From Desulfamplus sp. (GTDB lineage Bacteria > Desulfobacterota > Desulfobacteria > Desulfobacterales > Desulfobacteraceae), in contig JADGBE010000002.1 of NCBI GenBank assembly GCA_015231615.1, forward strand, positions 1 to 64,000: 64,000 nt of DNA, in the 5' to 3' direction. Under the pieces are notes generated by a model. The model was not told the DNA's origin. It worked only from the letters and a program-made list of their open reading frames with translations, and ran no database searches. Each line of letters opens with the position of its first letter. Within the stretch, counting starts at the first letter, position 1. Of the stretch, positions 42,836 through 52,535 are shown piece by piece. The position numbers and the translations under genes are program-made.

Positions 42836-42943
42836 AAGTTATCTCCTTTTTTAAATCACGTATTCTAACTTATTAAATGGTTACCAAATAAAGTTTTAGA
42901 TAGATTTGATAATTCGTGCGATCGTTGTAATCATGCTAATCTG

Positions 42944-44497
42944 TTATTCAGACAAACTACAAAATTTCCGACAGCTATCTACAAAAGCCAAGGCAGCAAC
43001 ACCTTGCATACTTTCAAAATGTAAATGGAGATAGCTTCCAAGCGTGTTATTAACTTGATACCCATTAAGGAATAGCTCCTGCCCATCTCTTGCAGTTGTA
43101 TCATACACCCTCATCAATTGTGATACACAACCATTATGCTCTCCACAAATATTGATATTATCATTCTCAAGAGATGAGTAGTGAAACTCATGCCCCCTTA
43201 AAACATCACCTTTTTTGCCAATAATAGTATCTTGTTTCAAAGTTATCTGACGATAGCCAAGTGAACGCATTTTTTTTGACATAACAGCAGAAAACGGAAA
43301 GCAACCAGCCATTTTTAACCCTGTAATATCTTTGCACAGATACATAAAACCACCGCACTCACCATAAATTGGCATACCTTGTAAACTTTTCTCTTTTATC
43401 TCTTTTATCAAACTTTTATTATCAGATAGTTGTTTGGCAAAAATTTCAGGGTAACCACCTCCGAGATATATGCCATGAATGTTAGGTGGCAAAGATGGGG
43501 ACTCAATAGGTGAAAATTGAACAATCTCTGCCCCATATCTTTGGAGAGCTTCAATATTTTCTTGATAATAGAAGCAAAAAGCCTTGTCCCTTGCAACTGC
43601 TATACGTGTTTTAATATTTTGAGGTGAGACGATTAATTGAAAATTATCAGATGTTTGTATGGAGTTAATATTTTCATTTGAGTTTGATTGATAAGAATCT
43701 AAATTTATTAGATATGATAATTTAGAAATATTGTATTGAGGTAGAGTTTCAACCATTTCACGAATAGAGGTATTTTTATCAACTATTTCAACAAGTTTTG
43801 CAATGACATCAGAAGACAATTTATATTCATCTGATGTAACAAGTCCTAAATGACGTTCGGGCATGGTAATTTCAGGAGTCCTTGGAATATGCCCTAAAGA
43901 TTTCATTCGGCAGTTGGCTTCAATTGCCTCTTTAAGGTAATCATAATGCCGCGAACTGCCTGTTTTACTAAATATCACCCCTGCAAATTCAATTTCAGGA
44001 TCAAAATTCTCAAACCCTTGAACAATTGCCGCTGCACTTCTTGCCATACTTTTAGCGTCTAAAACCAGAACCACGGGTAACTTTAACCATTTTGCCATTT
44101 GTGCGGTTGAGCCAGCCTCTGAATTGCCGCTATATCCGTCAAATAGACCCATTACCCCTTCAATTACAGCTACATCTGCAATTTCACTAACTCTTCCCAA
44201 ACCCTCTTTATCAACATCTGCTTTGCCAAAATCCGCTTTATCAAAATTATCAAAATCTGATCCAATACACCCTTTTGCAAAAATTTTCTCATTTATTGCC
44301 CTTGATAGCATCCATGAGTCAAGATTACGGCTGATTTTTCCTGTCAAGGCTGTGTGGTGTCCGGGATCAATGAAATCAGGACCAACCTTGAAAGGGGCAA
44401 CTTTATATCCAAGTTTAGATAGATACGCTAAAATTCCAAGCGTTATTGTTGTTTTTCCTGAGCCACTGCCTGTTCCTGCAATTACAAAACCTTTCAT
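42944..44497 (-). CDS. cobB: Cobyrinate a,c-diamide synthase
   Basis: 517 residues (CobB/CbiA family). The ATP-binding N-terminus has FVIAGTGSGSGKTTITLGIL and PFKVGPDFIDPGHH, then VIEGVMGLFDGY. The C-terminal glutamine amidotransferase has the cysteine in MPIYGECGGFMYLC and GGGYPEIFAKQL. It amidates the a and c side chains of the corrin ring. The middle (residues about 255-310) has a Ser/Asn-rich insertion. ATG 44497 overlaps the M48 gene's TGA as ATGA. Confidence 0.93.
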   Translation of the reverse strand: MKGFVIAGTGSGSGKTTITLGILAYLSKLGYKVAPFKVGPDFIDPGHHTALTGKISRNLDSWMLSRAINEKIFAKGCIGSDFDNFDKADFGKADVDKEGLGRVSEIADVAVIEGVMGLFDGYSGNSEAGSTAQMAKWLKLPVVLVLDAKSMARSAAAIVQGFENFDPEIEFAGVIFSKTGSSRHYDYLKEAIEANCRMKSLGHIPRTPEITMPERHLGLVTSDEYKLSSDVIAKLVEIVDKNTSIREMVETLPQYNISKLSYLINLDSYQSNSNENINSIQTSDNFQLIVSPQNIKTRIAVARDKAFCFYYQENIEALQRYGAEIVQFSPIESPSLPPNIHGIYLGGGYPEIFAKQLSDNKSLIKEIKEKSLQGMPIYGECGGFMYLCKDITGLKMAGCFPFSAVMSKKMRSLGYRQITLKQDTIIGKKGDVLRGHEFHYSSLENDNINICGEHNGCVSQLMRVYDTTARDGQELFLNGYQVNNTLGSYLHLHFESMQGVAALAFVDSCRKFCSLSE

Positions 44498-46116
44498 CTA
44501 CGCCTCCGTCTTGACTCCATCTTTGCATCAAGTTCTTTCATTTCAGTTTTCATTAGCATAACCTGAGCATGTTTTTTCTTATCGTCATCAGAGAGAGTCT
44601 CAAGACTTTTCATAAGATGAGTTTTTGCACTCTTCATGTTTTTCATCTCATAGTAATAAAGAGCTAAATAATAATGTGAAACCCCTGCCTTCTCTCTTGT
44701 ATTTTGTGAATAATCACCATTTATTGCTGCAAGATGATAATAGGCTTTAGGAAAAAATTGAGGCGACTTTGCAATAACTTGCTCAAACCCCTTTTCTGCA
44801 CTATCAACCATTCCAACCATGAGCTTTGCTTCAGAAAGATAAAAGAGAGCTTCAATCTTAATTTCTGGAATAACCTCAAGCCCTTGTATGATTTCAACTG
44901 CTTTTTGTGGCCTTCCTAAAAGAATATTGATTTTTCCCATCTCAAGGAGAATATTGGGATCAAATGCTCTTGAATCAAGTGCCTTTCTAAGATGTTTCAT
45001 TGACTCATCAAGTCTGCTTTTTCGCCCCATTAAAAGTGCCATGCCATAGTTTGCAAGAGTGTTATCTGGCTCTTTTTGTAGTATGGAGTTAAATAACTTT
45101 TGAGCATCATCTTCATCTCCATAAAGAGCTGCAAGACGGTATTTAACCATCTGAAATCTAAAAGGATCAATGGTGCTTTTATTAGAATCTGTATTAGAAC
45201 CAGCTTTATCAGTTCCCATTTTAGTATTATCTTTCTCATTGGCTGTTCTCGTCTTGCCGTTTAGTAGTTCTGTTTTTCCTCTACCCTCAATCCAAGATTG
45301 GATCTGAACTATCCTTTCTGTTGAACCCGGGTGAGTTTTAAGATAATCAGGGATAATTTCGCTGCCAAACCAATCTCTGCTTCTTATTTTTTTAAGACCT
45401 GTAAGAAGCCCATTTGGATCAAAGCCAGCTTTTGTAAGATAGACAAGCCCTTTTTGGTCTGCTTCTGTCTCATGTTCACGGCTATATGAAAGCATTGCTG
45501 TTTGAGTTGCTGCAACAGAGCCTATTAACACAGCTTGACCAAGATCGCCACCACCTCTCACACCGCTACCTCCTGCTGCCCCCAACAAAACACCTGCAAG
45601 AACACCAGCAAGTGTGCCAATAGTCATAATTTTAGATTGATCAACCATTTCAGAGATATGGCGACATGATGAGTGTGCGATCTCATGTCCAATAATGCCT
45701 GCAAGCTCATCAACATTATCAAGCGATGTTATCAAACCTCTGTGGATAAAAATGTTTGAACCTGGTCCCGCAAATGCGTTAAACTGCTCCTCATTCACGA
45801 CATAAAAGGAGTATTTAAACGGTTGCGGAGGCAATACTTTTAAAATTTGCTCTCCAATTTCAGATACCAACGCAAGAGCCATTGAATCTTTTATAATTTT
45901 ATCTTGCCTCTCAATTGCCTCCATAAACTCAACAGCAATCTCTCTCTCTTTTGATATTGAGAGTGCAAAAGCGTTGCTAAATATAAATCCAACGATAGAG
46001 GTAGCTACAACTATTGAGGTAGTTATCTTTACAGCTATTTTGATAGCTATGCTCATAAAATAATTAAACAAAATTTTTTTATCTACTATTATCTGATTAT
46101 CTCTTTTTAGATTCAT
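44494..46116 (-). CDS. M48 metallopeptidase with TPR repeats (BepA/YfgC-like)
   Basis: 540 residues: signal/membrane segment at about 20-50, M48 domain at about 70-270 with IIGHEIAHSSCRH (HExxH) and HETEADQKGLVYL (third ligand), then TPRs at about 310-510. A Gly-rich hydrophobic stretch (LAGVLAGVLLGAAGG) lies in the peptidase domain. BepA-type proteins act in the periplasm on outer-membrane assembly. The C-terminus ends in five arginines, RRRRR, reading into the cobB start. A low-complexity linker NEKDNTKMGTDKAGSNTDSN precedes the TPRs. Confidence 0.9.
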   Translation of the reverse strand: MNLKRDNQIIVDKKILFNYFMSIAIKIAVKITTSIVVATSIVGFIFSNAFALSISKEREIAVEFMEAIERQDKIIKDSMALALVSEIGEQILKVLPPQPFKYSFYVVNEEQFNAFAGPGSNIFIHRGLITSLDNVDELAGIIGHEIAHSSCRHISEMVDQSKIMTIGTLAGVLAGVLLGAAGGSGVRGGGDLGQAVLIGSVAATQTAMLSYSREHETEADQKGLVYLTKAGFDPNGLLTGLKKIRSRDWFGSEIIPDYLKTHPGSTERIVQIQSWIEGRGKTELLNGKTRTANEKDNTKMGTDKAGSNTDSNKSTIDPFRFQMVKYRLAALYGDEDDAQKLFNSILQKEPDNTLANYGMALLMGRKSRLDESMKHLRKALDSRAFDPNILLEMGKINILLGRPQKAVEIIQGLEVIPEIKIEALFYLSEAKLMVGMVDSAEKGFEQVIAKSPQFFPKAYYHLAAINGDYSQNTREKAGVSHYYLALYYYEMKNMKSAKTHLMKSLETLSDDDKKKHAQVMLMKTEMKELDAKMESRRRRR

Positions 46117-46330
46117 AAATTAATAATCTCCTACAGTTCCACTAAAGTTTTGACTACATTTTGTATTTATTTATATAGTAACCCCCGTTTTTTTGAAATC
46201 ACTTAAATTATACAACATTTTGAATCATCTATTAAAAATATCCATCACATTAACGAGATGAGTTCATTCTTGTAATGAAAGGGGGTCTAAATATTGTGAG
46301 GGGATCAATGATACCTCAACAAAATCTGGC

Positions 46331-46358
46331 TTGACAGATCAGGCAAGTTTATTATATG
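46331..46358 (+). promoter_or_regulatory. Promoter of tRNA-Pro
   Basis: TTGACA (46331-46336), 16-bp spacer, TATATG (46353-46358), 13 bp before the mature tRNA 5' end. Confidence 0.7.
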
Positions 46359-46371
46359 AGATAAAAAGAAA

Positions 46372-46448
<77 letters not shown>

Positions 46449-46456
46449 ATGAAATC

Positions 46457-46494
46457 AACGGCTTACATCAACTTTAGATGTAAGCCGTTTTTGT
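46457..46494 (+). terminator. Terminator of tRNA-Pro
   Basis: AACGGCTTACATC (46457-46469) and GATGTAAGCCGTT (46477-46489) form a perfect 13-bp stem with a 7-nt loop, followed by TTTTG. It lies 9 bp past the CCA end. Confidence 0.88.
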
Positions 46495-46670
46495 TTAGCG
46501 TGGTTTTATGTGTGGTTTGCTCAAAATATCATATTTTCCTTCAGTAATTTCCGGTTAAGAAATTACTGAAAAGAAATTATGATAAAATATTTTCAAAATT
46601 AGAAGCTCTGTGATCTATCTATAGATAGATTGCAATCCTTGAACAAGAACAATAAAAAACAGAGTTTTGT

Positions 46671-48068
46671 TTATAAAGTCTCACGAAGCGAGCTATCAAA
46701 ATTGAGAAGAATTGGCTCCATAAGATAGTGTAGAAATGTTCTTTGCTCCGTCTCTATAAAGCAGGTTGCGGGCATACCGGGAGATAGCCACACAGAATGT
46801 TTTTCAAGTTCGGTTTTAGGAACTTTTACGTGGATAATGTAGGAACTTGTAACTTGACCTGTAGGAAATCTCTGTTCAACACTATCTGCTGAGATGTAAG
46901 AGACAAAACCTTGCATTGGTGGAGTTGTTATACGGTTAAAAGCTGCAAGCTGGACTTTAGTCGCCTGATCAAGATATACCTTAGTTATCATATCTTGCCT
47001 TAGTTGGGACTCAATAATAAGATCAGCATTTTCAGGAACAATATAAAGCAGGGGTTCTCCTGGTCTAATAACTCCTCCATGCTCTGAATGGATAGCAAGA
47101 TTTATTACAATACCAGTTGCTGGTGCCCTAATTGATAGCCTCTCATCTGCATCTAACTGAGGAGAAAGCTGCATACTTATCTGGAAAATCTCATCTTTTA
47201 CACGACTTAACTCAGTTGCCGCCTGCTGCCTGTAATCATTTTCTAATGATAAAATAGAAAATTTAATCTCTTCAATACTTACCTTAGACTCTGCAATTAC
47301 CTGCTCAAGGCGTCCTTGCTCACCTTTTTGTTGGGCAAGCTGTCTTCTAAGTGTGAGAAGCTGTGCTTTATCCATATACCTCTCTTGTGCAAGTGGTGCT
47401 TTTGCTCTAATCTCTTCCTCAAAAGAGCGGATTATCTCTTGATTTGATCTAAGCTCATTCTGTGTTCCTTCTATTTTTTCCTGAAGCTGACGTGTGCGTG
47501 TTTCAAGACTTGAAATACGGCTCTCCAAAGAGAGCTTGGTCTTTTCAAACAGTTTAGTCTCTGCAAGAATTTTTTTATCTAAATCTGGAACATCGCTTGG
47601 TAAATCTGTAGGAGGAGAAAAATTTTTCTTAAAATCTCGCTGTGCTTCAAGCCTCTCTGCTTCAATCATTTTAGCCGCAAGTCTTCCTTTAAGAAGAGCG
47701 ACAGAGGCTGTAACCTGAGAGCTTTTTAGCTTAATTAAAACATCTCCTTGCTTAACCCGATCCCCTTCTTTTACAAGAATTTGACTTACAATTCCCCCTT
47801 CAAGATGCTGAACAGTCTTTTTCTCCTGAGAGACCTTTACAATACCCGGGGCAATTACAGCCCCACTAAAGGGAAGATATGCAGCAACACCTCCAAGTCC
47901 ACCAAAAAATATCAAAATTACAAAGAGACCAGCCACAATAACTCTTGCTGGTCTTGGTTTATAAGTCTGTGTCATATCATTTTTTAATGCTACAGCGTTG
48001 TTTAATGCCAAACTACTTTTTGAAACTTTTTTTACTGGAATTTTTGCTAATGGAGTTCCGTTTGTCAT
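46671..48068 (-). CDS. Type I secretion membrane fusion protein (HlyD family)
   Basis: 465 residues: one transmembrane helix at about 43-67 (VIVAGLFVILIFFGGLGGVAAYL), the biotinyl-lipoyl half motif VQHLEGGIVSQILVKEGDRVKQGDVLIKL, a long coiled coil (about 120-300), then the second lipoyl half (LSIRAPATGIVINLAIHSEHGGVIRPGEPLLYIVPE). The C-terminal beta domain is VSYISADSVEQRFPTGQVTSSYIIHVKVP. It bridges the inner-membrane ABC protein to TolC. It starts 1 bp after the ABC gene. Confidence 0.94.
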   Translation of the reverse strand: MTNGTPLAKIPVKKVSKSSLALNNAVALKNDMTQTYKPRPARVIVAGLFVILIFFGGLGGVAAYLPFSGAVIAPGIVKVSQEKKTVQHLEGGIVSQILVKEGDRVKQGDVLIKLKSSQVTASVALLKGRLAAKMIEAERLEAQRDFKKNFSPPTDLPSDVPDLDKKILAETKLFEKTKLSLESRISSLETRTRQLQEKIEGTQNELRSNQEIIRSFEEEIRAKAPLAQERYMDKAQLLTLRRQLAQQKGEQGRLEQVIAESKVSIEEIKFSILSLENDYRQQAATELSRVKDEIFQISMQLSPQLDADERLSIRAPATGIVINLAIHSEHGGVIRPGEPLLYIVPENADLIIESQLRQDMITKVYLDQATKVQLAAFNRITTPPMQGFVSYISADSVEQRFPTGQVTSSYIIHVKVPKTELEKHSVWLSPGMPATCFIETEQRTFLHYLMEPILLNFDSSLRETL

Positions 48069-48069
48069 A

Positions 48070-49890
48070 TCAGTTCACCAATCCTTTATTTATATCTACT
48101 GACTGAGGTAATGCAGTTTTATTGGTATTCCCAGAACCAGTTTGTGGATTACCACCATTACCGCCGCCGTTACCGCCAAAAGGCTTTGCACCTCCACCTG
48201 CTACAGGAGGTGCTTGTTGTGGAGGGGCAGCGGGAGTTTGAGGAGGCTGCCCTGCAATCTGAATAATCTCATGGCGTGGACCAAATCTTGCCACCTGACC
48301 ATACTGCATAACCAAAATCTTATCTACAGATATAAGAATAGATGGTTTATGGGTTACAATAATGGTTGTAACCTTTTCATGTTTTAGAATGGCGATTGTC
48401 TGCATCAGTGCCTTTTCTCCAGCTTCATCAAGATTGGAGTTAGGTTCATCAAGAACAACAAGTCTTGGATTTCCATAAATCGCTCTTGCAAGGGCAACCC
48501 TCTGCCTCTGTCCACCTGACAAAATGATACTTCCCGGTCCTCCGCCAAGCATTGAATCATATCCATTTGGAAAGTGTTGAATAAGGTCATGTACTCCCGC
48601 TTTTTGTGCAGCTAAAATAACAGCCTCTGGATCAATCTCACCAAGCCTTGCAATGTTTTGGCTAATTGTTCCGGGAAAAAGCTCTACATCTTGAGGCAGG
48701 TATCCAATAAATTTTCCAAGATGCTCTTGATCCCAAGTATAAACATCCGAACCATCAAGGCGAACCTTTCCACCCATTGAGGGCCAGATGCCAAGCAACA
48801 CACGGCTTAAAGTTGTTTTACCAGCACCGCTTGGACCAATAAGACCCATAGTCTCACCAGGAGCTAATGAGAAGGTAATGTTACGAAGAAGATAATTACC
48901 ATTTACAACAAGGGAGGCTGCCTCAACATCTAATTTTCCAACAGGGTCAGGCAGAGCCATTGGAACACGGTTATCAGCCTTTTTCATAAGATCATTTAAA
49001 CGCTTATATGAAGATCGGGCTTCAAGAGTCATCTTCCATGTTGACATTGCCTGATCAACAGGGGCTAAGGCACGACCCATAATAATTGATGATGCTATCA
49101 TAACACCCGGCGTACACTCATTTTTTAAAGTTAAATATGCACCAACACCATAAATTATAACCTGCATTCCTGTTCTAAGAGTTTGGGATATTGCCTGAAG
49201 AACACCAGCTGCGTTGCTTGCTTTAGTCTGAAGCGTAATAACTTGGTTATTTAGAGATTGCCACCTTGCATTAACTCCGCCAAGCATTCCCATTGAACCT
49301 ACAGCCTCACTATTTCTAAGGCACAAAGAGGTAAAATTGCCAGCAGCATTATTAATGTTATTTGCCATCTCAAGCCGTTTACGAGTAAGAAGCTCTTGGG
49401 TGATACCAAGAATAAATACCACCACAACGCCGCCAGCAGCAACCATTCCCATTGTAGGATGAATCATATAAATAAAAAGCAGAAAAATAGGCATCCAAGG
49501 CATATCAAATAGAGCAAATATGGCATTTCCTCCAAGATAGTTACGCAGAATATTTACATCTCGTAAGCCTGCTGAATAACCAGATTTCTGGACACTGCAA
49601 CTATCTTTGAGCATCTCCTTAAAGACAGGACTTGAAAGAGAGTTGTCAATATCAACACCAGCCATGACCAAAAGTCTTGATCTAAGAAAAATCAACACTG
49701 AATCGATAAACAGTGCAAAAATAGCAGCTACAGTAATAGTCATCAAAGTTGGCATACTGTAAGAGCTTAATACCCTGTCATAAATTGCCAGCATATAAAC
49801 TGAAAAGGTAAGACTCAATATGTTGATGAACATACTAAGAATACCAGCAAAGATAAAATACTTGGACCACTTTAAAATAAATTTTGTCAT
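48070..49890 (-). CDS. Type I secretion permease/ATPase (PrtD-like ABC transporter)
   Basis: 606 residues: membrane domain (1-310) without an N-terminal C39 peptidase, then ATPase with GLIGPSGAGKTTLSRVLLGIW (Walker A, about 350), LSGGQRQRVALARAIYGNPRLVVLDEPNSNLD, and THKPS. The C-terminal 70 residues are Pro/Gly/Gln-rich (PPQTPAAPPQQAPPVAGGG), an unusual disordered tail. The type exports unprocessed RTX-like proteins, proteases or S-layer proteins. No obvious RTX substrate gene lies in the window. Confidence 0.94.
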   Translation of the reverse strand: MTKFILKWSKYFIFAGILSMFINILSLTFSVYMLAIYDRVLSSYSMPTLMTITVAAIFALFIDSVLIFLRSRLLVMAGVDIDNSLSSPVFKEMLKDSCSVQKSGYSAGLRDVNILRNYLGGNAIFALFDMPWMPIFLLFIYMIHPTMGMVAAGGVVVVFILGITQELLTRKRLEMANNINNAAGNFTSLCLRNSEAVGSMGMLGGVNARWQSLNNQVITLQTKASNAAGVLQAISQTLRTGMQVIIYGVGAYLTLKNECTPGVMIASSIIMGRALAPVDQAMSTWKMTLEARSSYKRLNDLMKKADNRVPMALPDPVGKLDVEAASLVVNGNYLLRNITFSLAPGETMGLIGPSGAGKTTLSRVLLGIWPSMGGKVRLDGSDVYTWDQEHLGKFIGYLPQDVELFPGTISQNIARLGEIDPEAVILAAQKAGVHDLIQHFPNGYDSMLGGGPGSIILSGGQRQRVALARAIYGNPRLVVLDEPNSNLDEAGEKALMQTIAILKHEKVTTIIVTHKPSILISVDKILVMQYGQVARFGPRHEIIQIAGQPPQTPAAPPQQAPPVAGGGAKPFGGNGGGNGGNPQTGSGNTNKTALPQSVDINKGLVN

Positions 49891-49932
49891 AATAATACGC
49901 CTTAGCTAAAATCTTTAACTTCTTAGAACAAC

Positions 49933-49966
49933 TAATAATAGAGTTCCTGTAATAATAGAGTTCCTG
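49933..49966. repeat. 17-bp tandem duplication
   Basis: TAATAATAGAGTTCCTG occurs twice head to tail (49933-49949, 49950-49966) in the 243 bp between TolC and ABC genes. TGCAGGA further along could pair with the second unit's TTCCTGCA. No promoter is clear in the gap. Confidence 0.7.
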
Positions 49967-50133
49967 CAAAAATGGGATTTATCCATTGGTTTATTTGATA
50001 AAAAATGGTTCTGCAGGAGGTTAATTTTTTGAATAACGCCTATGCCTATATTTAGCTATACTGCTGTCGGTTATAGTTTGATTTCACATATAGAAAAGCT
50101 AAATTTATTCCCGTTTGAAGTATAAATATTTTT

Positions 50134-51543
50134 CTACTTTCCAATAGAATTACCTGTCATAAAATCAAGCTCTGCCCTTGCCAATTGGTAGTCAAGAAGA
50201 GCCTGATTGTAGCTTACCTCTGCACGAGTTACACTAACCTGTGCATCTAAAACTTCTGAAACAGTAGCAATTCCAGCTTGAAAACGTTTATTTTCCATGT
50301 CGTAATACTCTTTTGACGCTGTTATGCTATCTGATGTAGCTTTAATACGTTCTTCTGCCTCTGATAAAGACATTAAAGCTGTAACAATGCCAGCCTCAAG
50401 TTTGCTTTTGATCTCTTTTACCTGCTCATTTATTCTTTTCATATCAATTTGAGAACGTCTCTTCTCATACCAACCACGTCCCCCATCAAACAGATTCCAA
50501 GATAAGTTGACACCTGCACTCCAGTAGGTATTACGTTGATCCATGCTTGTTCCTAAAGCACTAAGGCTATCATAATCTTTATCTTGATCATAATATCCTG
50601 TATTTAATCTCATAAGTGGATAATATTTCCCCTTAGCAATTTCTACATCCTTTTCTACCATAACTATCTGATGGGCCAAACTCTTTAAATCTGGTCTTAT
50701 ATCAATAGCTTTTGAAAGACACTGTTCTGAGGTCATAGTAAAACCTTGAGAGTAATAATCAAGACCTCCTGAAAATGTTACGGAACTATCAAAAGGCTGA
50801 TTCATAAGCACAAATAGTTCTGATTTTTTCCTGTCAACTGTATTCTTCACTTTGCTAAATTGCTGTTTTATATCTGCAAGAGCAACCTCTGCCTGTAAAA
50901 CTTTAGCATAAGGGGTCATCTCTTTTTCATAAAATGCCTTTGCTGATTTAACATCAGCTTCAAGGCGTTTAACAGTATCTGTGCCAATCTCAACATCTTG
51001 TTTTGCCTTCATAAGTTGAAAATAGACCTGTTTTATTTGATAGGCAAGTTCTGCTTGAGTATAGGCTTTCTCTTCAATATACATTTTTTTACGTTCAACT
51101 GCTCTATCTCTTGAATTTATAAGACGATTTCCAGCATAAAGAACTTGAGAAACACCTATATTATAATTTGTATTCTGCTGATCAATGTAATCAGCATCAG
51201 TAGGACCTGACGCATCAATACTTTTGATATTATTGTAGTTTGCACCAGCACTCACTGATGGTAAGAAATCAGCCTTAGCCGCATTTATATCTTCTTGAGC
51301 TGAATCTATCATCAATTTAGCAGATGTAAGTTTTGGGTTGTTAGCCATGCCAAGTTTTAGGCAATCGTTAAGAGAGAGAACTTTCTCACCAGCAAGTGCA
51401 TCGTTTAAGCTCAAGTAACCATAAAAGGAGAGATGGCTCGAAGAGTTAATAGATATAGATATTACAAAGATAAAAAGATAAGAGAAAATTTTTGACAATT
51501 TCAAGATAATCCTCCTTTGTTGGTTACATAGTAGTGTTTTCAA
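50134..51543 (-). CDS. TolC-family outer-membrane channel
   Basis: 469 residues with signal-like N-terminus (IFSYLFIFVISISINSSSHL) and two copies of the TolC helical/beta repeat: LSLNDCLKLGMANNPKLTSAKLMIDSAQEDINAAKADFLPSVSAGANYN, then the second half with WSAGVNLSWNLFDGGRGWYEKRRSQI. The late RFQAGIATVSEVLDAQVSVTRAEVSYNQALLDYQLARAEL is typical. It is the outer component of the adjacent type I system. SapC ends 41 bp upstream. Confidence 0.93.
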   Translation of the reverse strand: MKTLLCNQQRRIILKLSKIFSYLFIFVISISINSSSHLSFYGYLSLNDALAGEKVLSLNDCLKLGMANNPKLTSAKLMIDSAQEDINAAKADFLPSVSAGANYNNIKSIDASGPTDADYIDQQNTNYNIGVSQVLYAGNRLINSRDRAVERKKMYIEEKAYTQAELAYQIKQVYFQLMKAKQDVEIGTDTVKRLEADVKSAKAFYEKEMTPYAKVLQAEVALADIKQQFSKVKNTVDRKKSELFVLMNQPFDSSVTFSGGLDYYSQGFTMTSEQCLSKAIDIRPDLKSLAHQIVMVEKDVEIAKGKYYPLMRLNTGYYDQDKDYDSLSALGTSMDQRNTYWSAGVNLSWNLFDGGRGWYEKRRSQIDMKRINEQVKEIKSKLEAGIVTALMSLSEAEERIKATSDSITASKEYYDMENKRFQAGIATVSEVLDAQVSVTRAEVSYNQALLDYQLARAELDFMTGNSIGK

Positions 51544-51584
51544 CTAATAATGGCGATAATATGCCAATTAATTGACGTTTAAGA

Positions 51585-52364
51585 TCAACTTAGCTGCATA
51601 CCAGAAAGTGAGTTAGCATGAGAGATGATAAGTGGCATAATTCCTTTTCTAACCCAATCTGCAAGAGTTGCATCGTCAAGAGAGTTGAGTTTTTGCATAT
51701 CAACTGCTCTAAAACCGCCCACAGAGATATTTTGTCCATTCATGTTTACATTAAACTGCCTATCAACAAGAATATCCTTATCTTCCATCAATTTAACAAT
51801 ATTTGAAGTTATAGCCATTTCTCTTTGATATAATTTCAGAAATTCTACAGCTTTAGTAGTCATCTCTGTAAATTGACCATTTGCAGTAAACATTATGTCT
51901 CCTTGAGGTAATGCAAAATGTGGTGCATCACGATCAATACATACAACATACTTATCTTGACTTTCAGTTGTATCAGAAGAGCCGTTCCCGCCCGAATTGG
52001 TTGAATCTGAGGAAGATGACTTTGATGCCGAACCTATGCTTGATGAGGCTTCTTGTGAATCTGCAGAAGGGGCAACTTTAACAAGAATAAATGGATATTG
52101 TCTAAAATATGCAGGAATATATTGCACTTTCCATGAACCATCTGGATTTATAAAGTTGTTCTGATCACGATTTAATGAAAGCAGAACTACTGGCAAAGTA
52201 TTATCTTTGAGAAATACAATAGGATAATATTTTGAAGCGTGGATAAACTCTGAAAATGCAATAGGGGCATTGGAGATGTTTTTAGCAAAATTGTAATTAT
52301 TAATTGATGTAAATCTGATGTCCTGATGGTTGTTTTGTGTCAATGGTTCTATTTTTGTAAACAT
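51585..52364 (-). CDS. SapC-family protein
   Basis: 259 residues. FSEFIHASKYYPIVFLKDNTLPVVLLSLNRDQNNFINPDGSW, YIPAYFRQYPFILVKVA and ICIDRDAPHF-like VVCIDRDAPHFALPQGDIMF follow the SapC (PF07277) pattern. The family was named for a protein linked to S-layer export in Campylobacter and is often next to type I secretion genes, as here. A Ser-rich insertion (about 100-130) interrupts the domain. Precise function unknown. Confidence 0.85.
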   Translation of the reverse strand: MFTKIEPLTQNNHQDIRFTSINNYNFAKNISNAPIAFSEFIHASKYYPIVFLKDNTLPVVLLSLNRDQNNFINPDGSWKVQYIPAYFRQYPFILVKVAPSADSQEASSSIGSASKSSSSDSTNSGGNGSSDTTESQDKYVVCIDRDAPHFALPQGDIMFTANGQFTEMTTKAVEFLKLYQREMAITSNIVKLMEDKDILVDRQFNVNMNGQNISVGGFRAVDMQKLNSLDDATLADWVRKGIMPLIISHANSLSGMQLS

Positions 52365-52535
52365 TTTTTTTCCTTTTTAAAATCAATTTAATGATAAATT
52401 ATGGGTCATTTGAGATATATTACTATCAAACTCTTCCTCAAAATAAATAATGATAGAACTTTAAGGCATTTTTTTCTTTTTGCAAGCCAATCATGACTAA
52501 ATAAAATTAATATTATACTTAAAACTGGAATAACT

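Noticed and set aside
46457-46494. Integration site of a mobile element at the tRNA-Pro 3' end
   Set aside because: The downstream inverted repeat is a simple terminator; no integrase and no duplicated tRNA 3' segment are seen in the window.
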